A stretch of DNA of 64,000 bases, from assembly GCA_051893555.1 (NCBI GenBank), contig JBJFHL010000004.1:13807-77806 (forward strand), read 5' to 3'. Of this stretch, positions 9,492 to 16,169 are shown piece after piece. The notes beneath the pieces were generated by a model that worked only from the letters and a program-made list of their open reading frames with translations, ran no database searches and had not been told where the DNA came from. This stretch comes from RGIG7179 sp051893555 (GTDB lineage Bacteria > Bacillota > Clostridia > Peptostreptococcales > Anaerovoracaceae). A program made the position numbers and the translations under genes. Each line of letters starts with the position of its first letter. Position 1 is the stretch's first letter.

Positions 9492-9794
9492 CATTTATCA
9501 GGTACGTTCCCGGTGCTGTCGCGATGAGCGTGAGCACGTCAGCCGGTGCGCCATGACCTTCCCATACTCTGCTGATTTACGTGGGAAGCGAGCGATTCTT
9601 TCCGGGCTGTAAAAATCGGATGGCAGCCGATTCTGCCGCAACAGGCACCGGGGATAATGATACTCCTGCTCAGCCACAGCCCCGCATGGCGGGATCACGC
9701 AATGGGAGCAGCTTATAGAAAAAGGGGATCTGCACCGGCGAAAGCCCGGATGCAGGTCCCGTGGAGCCGGAAGCCGACGGCCGTCTGGTAAATG
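9492..9794 (+). ncRNA. Candidate large structured RNA upstream of a serine recombinase
   Basis: A 303-nt non-coding segment closed by a 10-bp long-range helix: CATTTATCAG (9492-9501) with CTGGTAAATG (9785-9794), one G-U pair. Inside I see successive helices. GTGCT 9513-9517 pairs with AGCAC 9533-9537, with CGC/GCG stacked within. CTTCCCA 9558-9564 pairs with TGGGAAG 9582-9588. ATCGG/CCGAT lies near 9615-9631. CTGCTC near 9666 pairs with GAGCAG near 9706 and encloses CCCGC/GCGGG at 9681-9693. A long hairpin at 9725-9760 has GGGATCTGCA paired with TGCAGGTCCC around a CGAAAGC loop. No coding frame on the plus strand explains the segment. I cannot match it to a known RNA family from memory. Strand is inferred from the flanking genes. 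Confidence 0.7.
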
Positions 9795-9852
9795 ATTTCT
9801 TTTGTCCTAAATTCTGAAGATGTTCATAGCCTTAATCAGGAGGTGTGTGCAT

Positions 9853-10014
9853 ATGGAAGAAAGAAACGTGAAAGTGGAAAATATCTATAAATACTTTGAC
9901 ATGGAGATCAGAAAAAGTATGATATTGTCTGCATTCGTGAAACTGATCGAAGCAGATCTGGAGTCAAGTGTGCGAACGGAGGCAATCGCACATTTGCAGA
10001 GTGAAGAAAAATAA
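9853..10014 (+). CDS. Small hypothetical protein between RNA and recombinase
   Basis: 53 residues, starting MEERNVKVENIYKYFDMEIR. A strong CAGGAGG (9837-9843) lies ten bases before the ATG; an in-frame ATG at 9820 lacks one. Charged and mostly helical with no membrane segment. I do not recognise a family. It ends 27 bp before the recombinase start and is probably cotranscribed with it, as small accessory proteins often are in serine-recombinase elements. Confidence 0.65.
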   Translation: MEERNVKVENIYKYFDMEIRKSMILSAFVKLIEADLESSVRTEAIAHLQSEEK

Positions 10015-10041
10015 GATATTTTAGCTACAGAGGTGAAACGA

Positions 10042-11670
10042 GTGAGAACAATGAATCTGTACGAACGACCAAAAGTAGCGATATACTGCAGGCTGTCCGA
10101 TGAGGACCATAATAAAAAGAATCCGGAAGAAGACAGCCGAAGCATACAGACACAGAAGGCCATGCTGCGTGACTATGCTCACGAGCAGGGTTGGGAAATA
10201 TACGATATTTATTCCGATGATGATTACTCCGGCGCGGATTCCAACCGTCCGGAATACAATCGTCTGCTGGAAGATGCAGAGAAAAGAAAATTCGACATTG
10301 TTCTGTGCAAGCATCAGTCCCGTTTTACCAGGGACATGGTACATGTAGAGACATATATCAATGAAAAGTTTTCGGAATGGGGCATCCGGTATGTAAGCCT
10401 TCTTGACGGAGCGGACACCTCCCTTGCCGGAAATAAGAAGAGCCGTCAGATTAACGGGCTGGTCAATGAGTGGTATCTTGAGGACCTGTCTGAAAACATG
10501 AGGAGAGCCTATGCCACCAGAAAGAAAGAAGGCAAATACATTGCCAGCTGTCCGGTCTACGGATACAAGAAAGACCCGAACGATCCATACCATCTCATTA
10601 TTGATGAGCCTTCGGCAAAGATTGTAAAAAGAATCTTTACCATGTGTATTGAGGGTATGAGCCTGAATGTGATTGCAAGAACTTTGAACGAAGAAGGGGT
10701 GCCGTCACCCACAAAATATAAGACCGAAGTGCAGGGGATCAACTTCAAGGGTACGGAAAACCTGCGAAAAGCAAGGAGATACAAGGGAGAAAGCATGTGG
10801 CAGAGCAGCTCCGTAAACCACATTCTCAATAATGAGGTTTATACGGGCGGCCTGTATCAGAATAAACGCCGAACAATCAGCTATAAAAACCATAACCGCA
10901 TCAATCTGCCGAGAGAAGAGTGGATTATCGTGAAGGATACCCATGAACCGATTGTAACGATGGAGGAATTTGAACAGGCAAGAATCCGCCGGGCGAGGAA
11001 TCCGCGGATTACCACCCGGGGCGAAGGTAATTTTTTCTCGGGAAAGCTGGTTTGCGGATACTGTAGCGGTGCGGTGGTATACAACAGTTCCAGGGATGGA
11101 CATCGATATTACCGATGCCATAACAGGATTAACCTGAAAAACTGCAAGGGCGTTTCTGTCTCGGAGGATCTGCTGAAGCGGGAAATCCTGCGTGAATTGA
11201 AGACCATTTTCGATACATGGTTAAGCGAGGATGATATCAATGCCATTTCAGAGAATGTAAAAGTAAAAACAGATTCTGCGTTTCAGGAACTTGAAGGGGA
11301 GCTGTATTCGAAACAGGCAAGTCTTGAAAAAATCATAGAAACGAAATCCTCACTATACAGCGATATGGTGGAAGGCATTGTTTCGAAGGACGATTACAGG
11401 GAAATGTCAGAGCACTTTTCGCAGAAGCAGAAGACTCTGAAAAAGGAGATTGAGTCTCTGGAGCGGATACTGGAACTGGAAAAGACCACAGCCCAGCTCA
11501 GGCAGAAGCGAGAGAAAAAACTCAAAGCTCTGGTCCGGCAGACGGCAGATAAATATCTGAAATGCGAAGAACTGACAGTGGAAATGCTGCAGACCTTCGT
11601 GGACTATGTAGAAGTAAAAAACGGAGAAAAACGAGGCTCGAAAGAGCTTAAAATACACTGGAATTTCTGA
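10042..11670 (+). CDS. Large serine recombinase (site-specific integrase)
   Basis: 542 residues. The resolvase domain occupies roughly residues 10-165 with the catalytic serine in AIYCRLSDED and the arginine-containing block HQSRFTRDMV. The recombinase domain (about 190-320) includes NHILNNEVYTGGLYQNKR. A zinc ribbon follows (CGYCSG ... RCHN ... NCKG), then a long coiled coil (about 410-500) that controls directionality in this family. The GTG at 10042 is six bases after AGAGGTG; GTG 10033 and ATG 10051 are alternatives. It would integrate and excise the element that carries it. Its 3' end is duplicated 1680 bp downstream next to the chromosomal junction. Confidence 0.93.
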   Translation: MRTMNLYERPKVAIYCRLSDEDHNKKNPEEDSRSIQTQKAMLRDYAHEQGWEIYDIYSDDDYSGADSNRPEYNRLLEDAEKRKFDIVLCKHQSRFTRDMVHVETYINEKFSEWGIRYVSLLDGADTSLAGNKKSRQINGLVNEWYLEDLSENMRRAYATRKKEGKYIASCPVYGYKKDPNDPYHLIIDEPSAKIVKRIFTMCIEGMSLNVIARTLNEEGVPSPTKYKTEVQGINFKGTENLRKARRYKGESMWQSSSVNHILNNEVYTGGLYQNKRRTISYKNHNRINLPREEWIIVKDTHEPIVTMEEFEQARIRRARNPRITTRGEGNFFSGKLVCGYCSGAVVYNSSRDGHRYYRCHNRINLKNCKGVSVSEDLLKREILRELKTIFDTWLSEDDINAISENVKVKTDSAFQELEGELYSKQASLEKIIETKSSLYSDMVEGIVSKDDYREMSEHFSQKQKTLKKEIESLERILELEKTTAQLRQKREKKLKALVRQTADKYLKCEELTVEMLQTFVDYVEVKNGEKRGSKELKIHWNF

Positions 11671-11680
11671 AATTTGTGGC
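11627..11680 (+). repeat. 54-bp direct repeat, copy 1 (3' end of the recombinase)
   Basis: Covers the last codons, stop and 10 bp beyond the recombinase gene. The same sequence, with two G-to-A differences, returns at 13307-13360, exactly 1680 bp later. The pair brackets the AlbA_2-domain gene. Confidence 0.9.
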
Positions 11681-11709
11681 ATGCGACAAAAAAACAGAAA
11701 ATAAGCCCC

Positions 11710-11783
11710 TTGAACATCGTCAAATATTTGATAAAATAAAGGGAGAGTTAAAGGAAGAGTTAAAAGGAGAGTTAAAGGGAGGG
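11710..11783 (+). promoter_or_regulatory. Possible promoter and reiterated ribosome-site leader of the AlbA_2 gene
   Basis: TTGAAC (11710-11715) and TAAAAT (11732-11737) are 16 bases apart. They are followed by three tandem units of GGAGAGTTAAA (11742-11776, the middle one slightly longer) and then GGGAGGG seven bases before the ATG. Each unit resembles a Shine-Dalgarno sequence. Confidence 0.5.
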
Positions 11784-11790
11784 AAAGCAA

Positions 11791-13308
11791 ATGGCATTGC
11801 CTATTAGCGTAACGGATTTAATAAACCGAAGGGTTGTGGAAAATGCTCGTGTTGAATACAAGGCGGATTGGAATCCGGAGCCGATTCTGCACTCTATATG
11901 TGCTTTTGCCAATGATATCGATAACTGGGGAGGCGGCTATATTATAATTGGTATTGAAGAAGAAAGCGGAATGCCGAAGCTTCCGGTGAAAGGACTTGAA
12001 AAGAGTTCCATCGACAGGATTAACAAAGAACTCATGCAAAAGTGCAATTTGATTGAACCGAGATATTTACCTGTAGTTGAGCAGACGGTTTATGATGGAA
12101 AAGAAATCATTGTCCTGTGGGTTCCAGGTGGAGACACGCGCCCATACAAATGTCCGGTTGCGTTTCCAACAGAAAAGGCAACCAGAGCAGAGAAAGCATA
12201 TTATATCCGGAAGATGTCCAATACGATTCGTGCCAATCAGCTGGAAGAAAGAGAACTATTTCTCCTCGCAAACAATGTGCCTTACGATGATCGCGCAAAT
12301 CTTTCAGCGAATATTGCAGATATGAAATCCAGTTTGATTTCTGAATTTCTGTACGCAGTTGGGAGTGACCTGTATGATTCATCATTGAAGAGACCGGTTG
12401 AGGAGCTGGCAGCAGATATGAAACTGGTAGGTGGGCCATCAGAACTGAGAAAGCCGTTAAATGTAGGACTGATGTTCTTCAATGAACATCCTGAGGACTT
12501 TTTCCCTTATGCAAGAATTGAAGTGGTTGACAAACCTGATCCAACGGGAGAAGGAATGACGGAAAAGATTTTTTCTGGTCCTTTGGATAAGCAACTGCGT
12601 GATGCACTTAGCTACATTAAAAACTATATCATCCAGGAAAAAATAATGAAGATTTCAGGACAGGCTGAAGCAGAGCGGATTTTCAACTTTCCATATGCAG
12701 CTGTCGAGGAAGCTTTATCGAATGCTGTATATCACAAATCATATCAGATAGGAGAACCTGTTACGGTCACTGTTACACCGGAAAAGATGGAGATAACAAG
12801 TCTGCCAGGTCCGGATCGTACCATAACAGACGCAGACATCAGGAACAGAAGACTTGTTTCAAGACGGTATCGTAATCGGAGAATCGGTGATTTCCTGAAA
12901 GAGCTAAAACTGGTAGAGGGACGAAACACGGGAATTCCTACGATTCTTCGTGCAATGGAAGCGAACGGTTCCGACCTACCGGTATTCGAGACGGATGAAG
13001 ACAGAACCTATTTTACGGTAATCCTTCCTGTTCAGAAAAAGTTTCTTAACAAGGAAGTGGAAAAAGAAAAGAGAAAAACGAGAAAGACTTTTGATGAGGT
13101 AAAGACCCTGATTATAGAAACCCTTGAAAGAGAAGGTGACCTCTCAACATCTGAACTGGCAGTGAAAATGGGGTATTCTAAACTGACAGACACGATTTCC
13201 AGAGCGGCGAAAGAACTTATGAAAGAAAAAAAGGTTGAGTATTCAGAGCCTGAAAAGAAAAACAGTAAAAATCAGAAATTGCGCCTTATGAAAAAGGAAA
13301 ACAGATAA
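11791..13308 (+). CDS. AlbA_2 (Schlafen-type) domain protein with RecG-like HATPase and winged-helix domains
   Basis: 505 residues. The N-terminal AlbA_2 domain (about 10-140) shows ARVEYKADWN and GGGYIIIGIEEESG. A GHKL/HATPase_c_4 region (about 295-400) has AAVEEALSNAVYHKSY and ITSLPGPD. A winged-helix domain near 430-490 contains DLSTSELAVKMGY. Members are annotated as transcriptional regulators or ATP-dependent helicase-related proteins; some relatives occur in defence islands. It lies between two copies of the recombinase 3' end, so it is cargo placed between the integrase and the attachment site. The basic C-terminal tail reads into the second repeat. Confidence 0.82.
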   Translation: MALPISVTDLINRRVVENARVEYKADWNPEPILHSICAFANDIDNWGGGYIIIGIEEESGMPKLPVKGLEKSSIDRINKELMQKCNLIEPRYLPVVEQTVYDGKEIIVLWVPGGDTRPYKCPVAFPTEKATRAEKAYYIRKMSNTIRANQLEERELFLLANNVPYDDRANLSANIADMKSSLISEFLYAVGSDLYDSSLKRPVEELAADMKLVGGPSELRKPLNVGLMFFNEHPEDFFPYARIEVVDKPDPTGEGMTEKIFSGPLDKQLRDALSYIKNYIIQEKIMKISGQAEAERIFNFPYAAVEEALSNAVYHKSYQIGEPVTVTVTPEKMEITSLPGPDRTITDADIRNRRLVSRRYRNRRIGDFLKELKLVEGRNTGIPTILRAMEANGSDLPVFETDEDRTYFTVILPVQKKFLNKEVEKEKRKTRKTFDEVKTLIIETLEREGDLSTSELAVKMGYSKLTDTISRAAKELMKEKKVEYSEPEKKNSKNQKLRLMKKENR

Positions 13309-13360
13309 AAACGAGGCTCGAAAGAGCTTAAAATACACTGGAATTTCTAAAATTTATGGC
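13307..13360 (+). repeat. 54-bp direct repeat, copy 2 (element right end)
   Basis: Matches 11627-11680 at 52 of 54 positions. It begins within the stop codon of the AlbA_2 gene and ends a few bases before the truncated hydrolase gene, marking the right boundary of the inserted DNA. Confidence 0.9.
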
Positions 13361-13372
13361 GGCTGTGCAGGC

Positions 13373-13558
13373 CTAATGCCCCGGCTGGGTGATCACGGCA
13401 CGCACATCGCCGCCGTTGTTGATCCGGCTGAATTCTCCTTCGGTGACGGTGGCCCGGTTCATCACCACCGTAGCAACTGCCCGCATGCCGTCGTCGCCTT
13501 CGCCGCCGGCCTCGCACTGGATCAGCCGTGCAAAAAGTTCTCTCGTATCTAATGGCAT
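13373..13558 (-). pseudogene. SleB/CwlJ-type cell wall hydrolase, 3'-truncated by the element
   Basis: The first 60 residues of a cell-wall hydrolase (Hydrolase_2 family) remain: RELFARLIQCEAGGEGDDGM, then RAVATVVMNR, ending VRAVITQPGH and a stop. The family continues QPGQFTC at this point, so the sequence breaks exactly where foreign DNA begins. A normal start is kept, with GGGAGGTG before the ATG. The glutamate in QCEAGGE is the presumed catalytic acid, but the rest of the fold is missing, so the product should be inactive. The downstream half is not visible between 6 and 13 kb and may lie beyond the left edge of the window. Confidence 0.85.
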
Positions 13559-13620
13559 AATTCACCTCCCAAATCAATTCATAGTATGCGGATACAGGGA
13601 TTGTTGTGAGAAGAAAACAA

Positions 13621-13647
13621 AAAAATCTGCCGTTCGGGCAGATTTTT
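13621..13647 (-). terminator. Terminator of the EEP-family gene
   Basis: ATCTGCC (13625-13631) pairs with GGCAGAT (13637-13643) and has A and T runs on both sides, so it can act in both directions. It lies 35 bp beyond the stop of the minus-strand gene at 13682. Confidence 0.8.
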
Positions 13648-13681
13648 CAGCTTGCAGTGGTTGCAGTTTTTTGTATCTGGC

Positions 13682-14779
13682 TTAGTATTTCAGCCGGAAG
13701 GTCAGCTGAACCGGGTTATGGTCGGAGTATGCGAACTGCAGATCCACGGTGTCGGCGGTGATGCATTCCACGTTGTCTGAGATGAGGAAGCCGTCGATGG
13801 TCAGCTGGTAATTGGTTTCCGGATCCCACGGTGCGTCGGCATTGCGGCTGCTCGGCACAGGATGGTCTGGATTGTACGGAACGACGATGGAAAAACCGTC
13901 AGGCACGTTGTCGAAGGGAAAGCTTTTCGCCCAGTTGCCGCCTTCCATGGACACGCCGAAGATGGCGGAGGAATCGCCCAGGAGATCTTTGTTGAAGTCG
14001 CCGCCGCAGACCACATAGTTACCGGCGCTGTATTCGGCGGTCATGTCTTCGTAGAGCACGGCCAGCTGCTGGTCAGCGATGGTCGGGTCGGTGGAATAGG
14101 CGGAGAGATGGACGTTATACAAAACCAGCTCTTTGCCGTTTGTCGTCGGGATACGGCTGGACGAGTAACAGCGGTCCAGGTCGATGAATTTTGCGAAGCC
14201 ATCCTGAATGGGGAGACTGCGCCTTTCGGCAGAGGTGATTGTATATTCCGTCAGGGTCAGAAGGCCGGCTTTGGATTTTCCGTGGGGCTGGATCAGGGGC
14301 CAGAACAAGTACGGAGAATCATAATTCTGGGCGTAGACCGCGCTTTGCGCCGGCAGGGCTTCCAGCAGTAAAGATTTCTCATCGATGTGGTAGGAGCGGG
14401 TAGCGTCCACATCGACTTCCTGCACCAGATTAAAATCAGATCCGAAGTTTGCCAGCTGCGTGCCGATGGATTCCACCGTTTCTTTCACAATCTCTTCGCT
14501 GAAGCCGCGGGAATAATCTCCACCGTCCATGAAGAAGCTGAACTGGTCGGTATAGGCGCCGAAGCCGATGTTCCAGGAGGTGACGGTCAGATTCTCTCCA
14601 ACCGGCACGGACTGGGCGGTTTGTTCGGGCTGGGTGGTCTTGGCGGCAGCAGGTTCTACCGTGAGGTTCAGATGGTCCTCCAGGCGATAGTAGCTGGTGA
14701 AGACATAGGCCACGTAAGCGGCCAGAATCAGAATCAGAACGGCCACGGCGGCCAGTATCCATTTCAACGCTTTTCTCAT
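13682..14779 (-). CDS. Membrane-anchored endonuclease/exonuclease/phosphatase (EEP) family protein
   Basis: 365 residues. One N-terminal membrane segment (about 5-30) anchors an extracytoplasmic EEP domain. Visible motifs are TVTSWNIGFG, LVQEVDVD (catalytic Glu), YNVHLSAY, VCGGDFNKDL, TIDGFLISDN and YSDHNPVQL, the full metal and catalytic set. Families with this fold hydrolyse phosphodiesters in nucleic acids, inositol phosphates or sphingomyelin; the membrane anchor argues for an outer-face substrate, but which one is unknown. Single gene with its own terminator. Confidence 0.87.
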   Translation of the reverse strand: MRKALKWILAAVAVLILILAAYVAYVFTSYYRLEDHLNLTVEPAAAKTTQPEQTAQSVPVGENLTVTSWNIGFGAYTDQFSFFMDGGDYSRGFSEEIVKETVESIGTQLANFGSDFNLVQEVDVDATRSYHIDEKSLLLEALPAQSAVYAQNYDSPYLFWPLIQPHGKSKAGLLTLTEYTITSAERRSLPIQDGFAKFIDLDRCYSSSRIPTTNGKELVLYNVHLSAYSTDPTIADQQLAVLYEDMTAEYSAGNYVVCGGDFNKDLLGDSSAIFGVSMEGGNWAKSFPFDNVPDGFSIVVPYNPDHPVPSSRNADAPWDPETNYQLTIDGFLISDNVECITADTVDLQFAYSDHNPVQLTFRLKY

Positions 14780-14892
14780 TTCTGAAATACTCCTTATTTT
14801 CTATCGTAATTTCATTCCATTTTACCACAGCGGGTCAGAAAAATGCAATGGCTGCGGCGTGGATTATCTGTGTAAAAAAAAGAATAAACATG

Positions 14893-14921
14893 TTTACATA
14901 ATTCACGAAATGAGATATAAT
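14893..14921 (+). promoter_or_regulatory. Sigma-A promoter for the PD-(D/E)XK-like gene
   Basis: TTTACA at 14893-14898 and TATAAT at 14916-14921 with a 17-base spacer, 27 bp before the likely GTG start. Confidence 0.8.
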
Positions 14922-14948
14922 GGAAAAAATGGAAAGGAAGTGTGTGCA

Positions 14949-15788
14949 GTGAGAGGATTTCAATCTGAAATGGAGCGTGACATGAAGCTGGAGCTGGATA
15001 TGCTGCGGCAGTACGAGACGGAACTGACACATGTCCCGAAAGGAAGTCTGGCATGTTACGTGAAAAAGGGAAGAATCTACTTCAAACATGTATATTATCT
15101 GCGGGTAAGCGGTAATAAAAAGAGCGTTCGCATGGAGCGCCACCTGGGGAAAGAAGATGAAGCGCTGATTCGCATGCTGCATCGGAAGGCCTATCTAAAA
15201 AGGGCGAAATCCATCCTGGAAAAAAATCTGGCGGCACAGAATCTTGCAGCCCGGAGTTATTCACCCTATGATTACAATCATATTATGGAGGGTGCCGGGG
15301 CGGCGTATCAGCTTGAAACGCTGGAATTGTTCCTGCAGCAGAGAGGGCAGGATAATGAGGCACAGCCCGGCAGCGAAGTGCAGAAAGCATTTCGGCAGGA
15401 TGGACTGACACAGATGACTGCGGCAGGATTTCGGGTACGGAGTAAGTCAGAAGCGCTGATTGCAAATTCCCTGCATGAAAACAGAATCGTGTTTTTCTAC
15501 GAAAAGGAAATTCGTGTTACGCTGGAGACGGGAGAGACAGTCATACTCCATCCGGATTTTGCGATCCTTCTTCCGTCGGGAGAGCTGATACTCTGGGAGC
15601 ACCTGGGACTGCTCCGAAAAAAGGAGTATGCATTGAAATTCGGAAAAAAACTTCATTTGTACAATCTGGCGGGGTATACCCCCGGCGTAAATCTGATCCT
15701 GACCGCCGACGATGTCAACGGAAGCCTGGACATGCAGGCGGTCGCCAGAATCATCGACTGGCTGAAAACAATTTGTCAGAAGCGGTAG
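14949..15788 (+). CDS. Hypothetical protein with a PD-(D/E)XK-like nuclease core
   Basis: 279 residues from a GTG start eight bases after GGAAG, downstream of a consensus promoter. The N-terminal half is charged and helical (about 1-120). The C-terminal half has the order expected of a PD-(D/E)XK core: RSKSEALIANSL (Glu), ILHPDFAILLPSG (Asp), then LILWEHLGLLRKKEY. The lysine of the canonical signature is not at the classical place. No name is known to me; proteins like this are widespread singletons in Clostridia. A DNA-related role is inference from the motif alone. Confidence 0.72.
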   Translation: MRGFQSEMERDMKLELDMLRQYETELTHVPKGSLACYVKKGRIYFKHVYYLRVSGNKKSVRMERHLGKEDEALIRMLHRKAYLKRAKSILEKNLAAQNLAARSYSPYDYNHIMEGAGAAYQLETLELFLQQRGQDNEAQPGSEVQKAFRQDGLTQMTAAGFRVRSKSEALIANSLHENRIVFFYEKEIRVTLETGETVILHPDFAILLPSGELILWEHLGLLRKKEYALKFGKKLHLYNLAGYTPGVNLILTADDVNGSLDMQAVARIIDWLKTICQKR

Positions 15789-16110
15789 TGGCTGCTTGCG
15801 TCATTGGAGAAGTGTAGTTCTCCACATCATGGCTGATTTCTGCCTGTATGGCGAACTTTTTGCGATTCTTTCTCCACTTTTGGGGCAGAGGGACAGATTG
15901 TGGCGAACGAGATTTGTCTTTTCTTCGCAAAATTCGCATTCCCAGCGCTTTTTCTGTGCATTTTCGGCAAGATTGGTCGGCTTGTGTTCGACACATAAGA
16001 GTCTGGCTTATGTAATGTGGAGAACTTTTTCGAAAAAGTTCGACATAACTATCGTGAACTGTTGAAATGTGTAGAACTGCCTGGCTGCAACTCTTCACTT
16101 TTCATCTGTT
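15789..16110 (+). repeat. Dispersed repeat region with a perfect 20-bp palindrome
   Basis: No gene in the 380 bp before dnaE. GAACTTTTTC (16022-16031) is followed directly by its complement GAAAAAGTTC (16032-16041). Variants of TGTGG-A/C-GAAC recur at about 15847, 15900, 15985, 16017 and 16058. The block 15816-15857 resembles 54635-54676 (AGTTC-N-CCACATC, about 17 bases, TATGGCGAACT). The region therefore belongs to a dispersed palindromic family also found before ftsE. Confidence 0.65.
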
Positions 16111-16169
16111 CATCTGCTGCGAATTGTGGTAAACTATAAGAATCTAAGAAACGAAAGGTGCGAAGGACT

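Noticed and set aside
9725..9780. Resemblance to the core of a cobalamin riboswitch
   Set aside because: The AAAAGGGGA...CCGG-GAAA-CCGG...GGTCCCG run looks similar, but the expected 5' partner box lies some 200 nt away instead of close by, and no cobalamin-related gene follows.
15796..16065. Open frame of 89 codons before dnaE
   Set aside because: No ribosome site, and it lies entirely in the palindromic repeat region.
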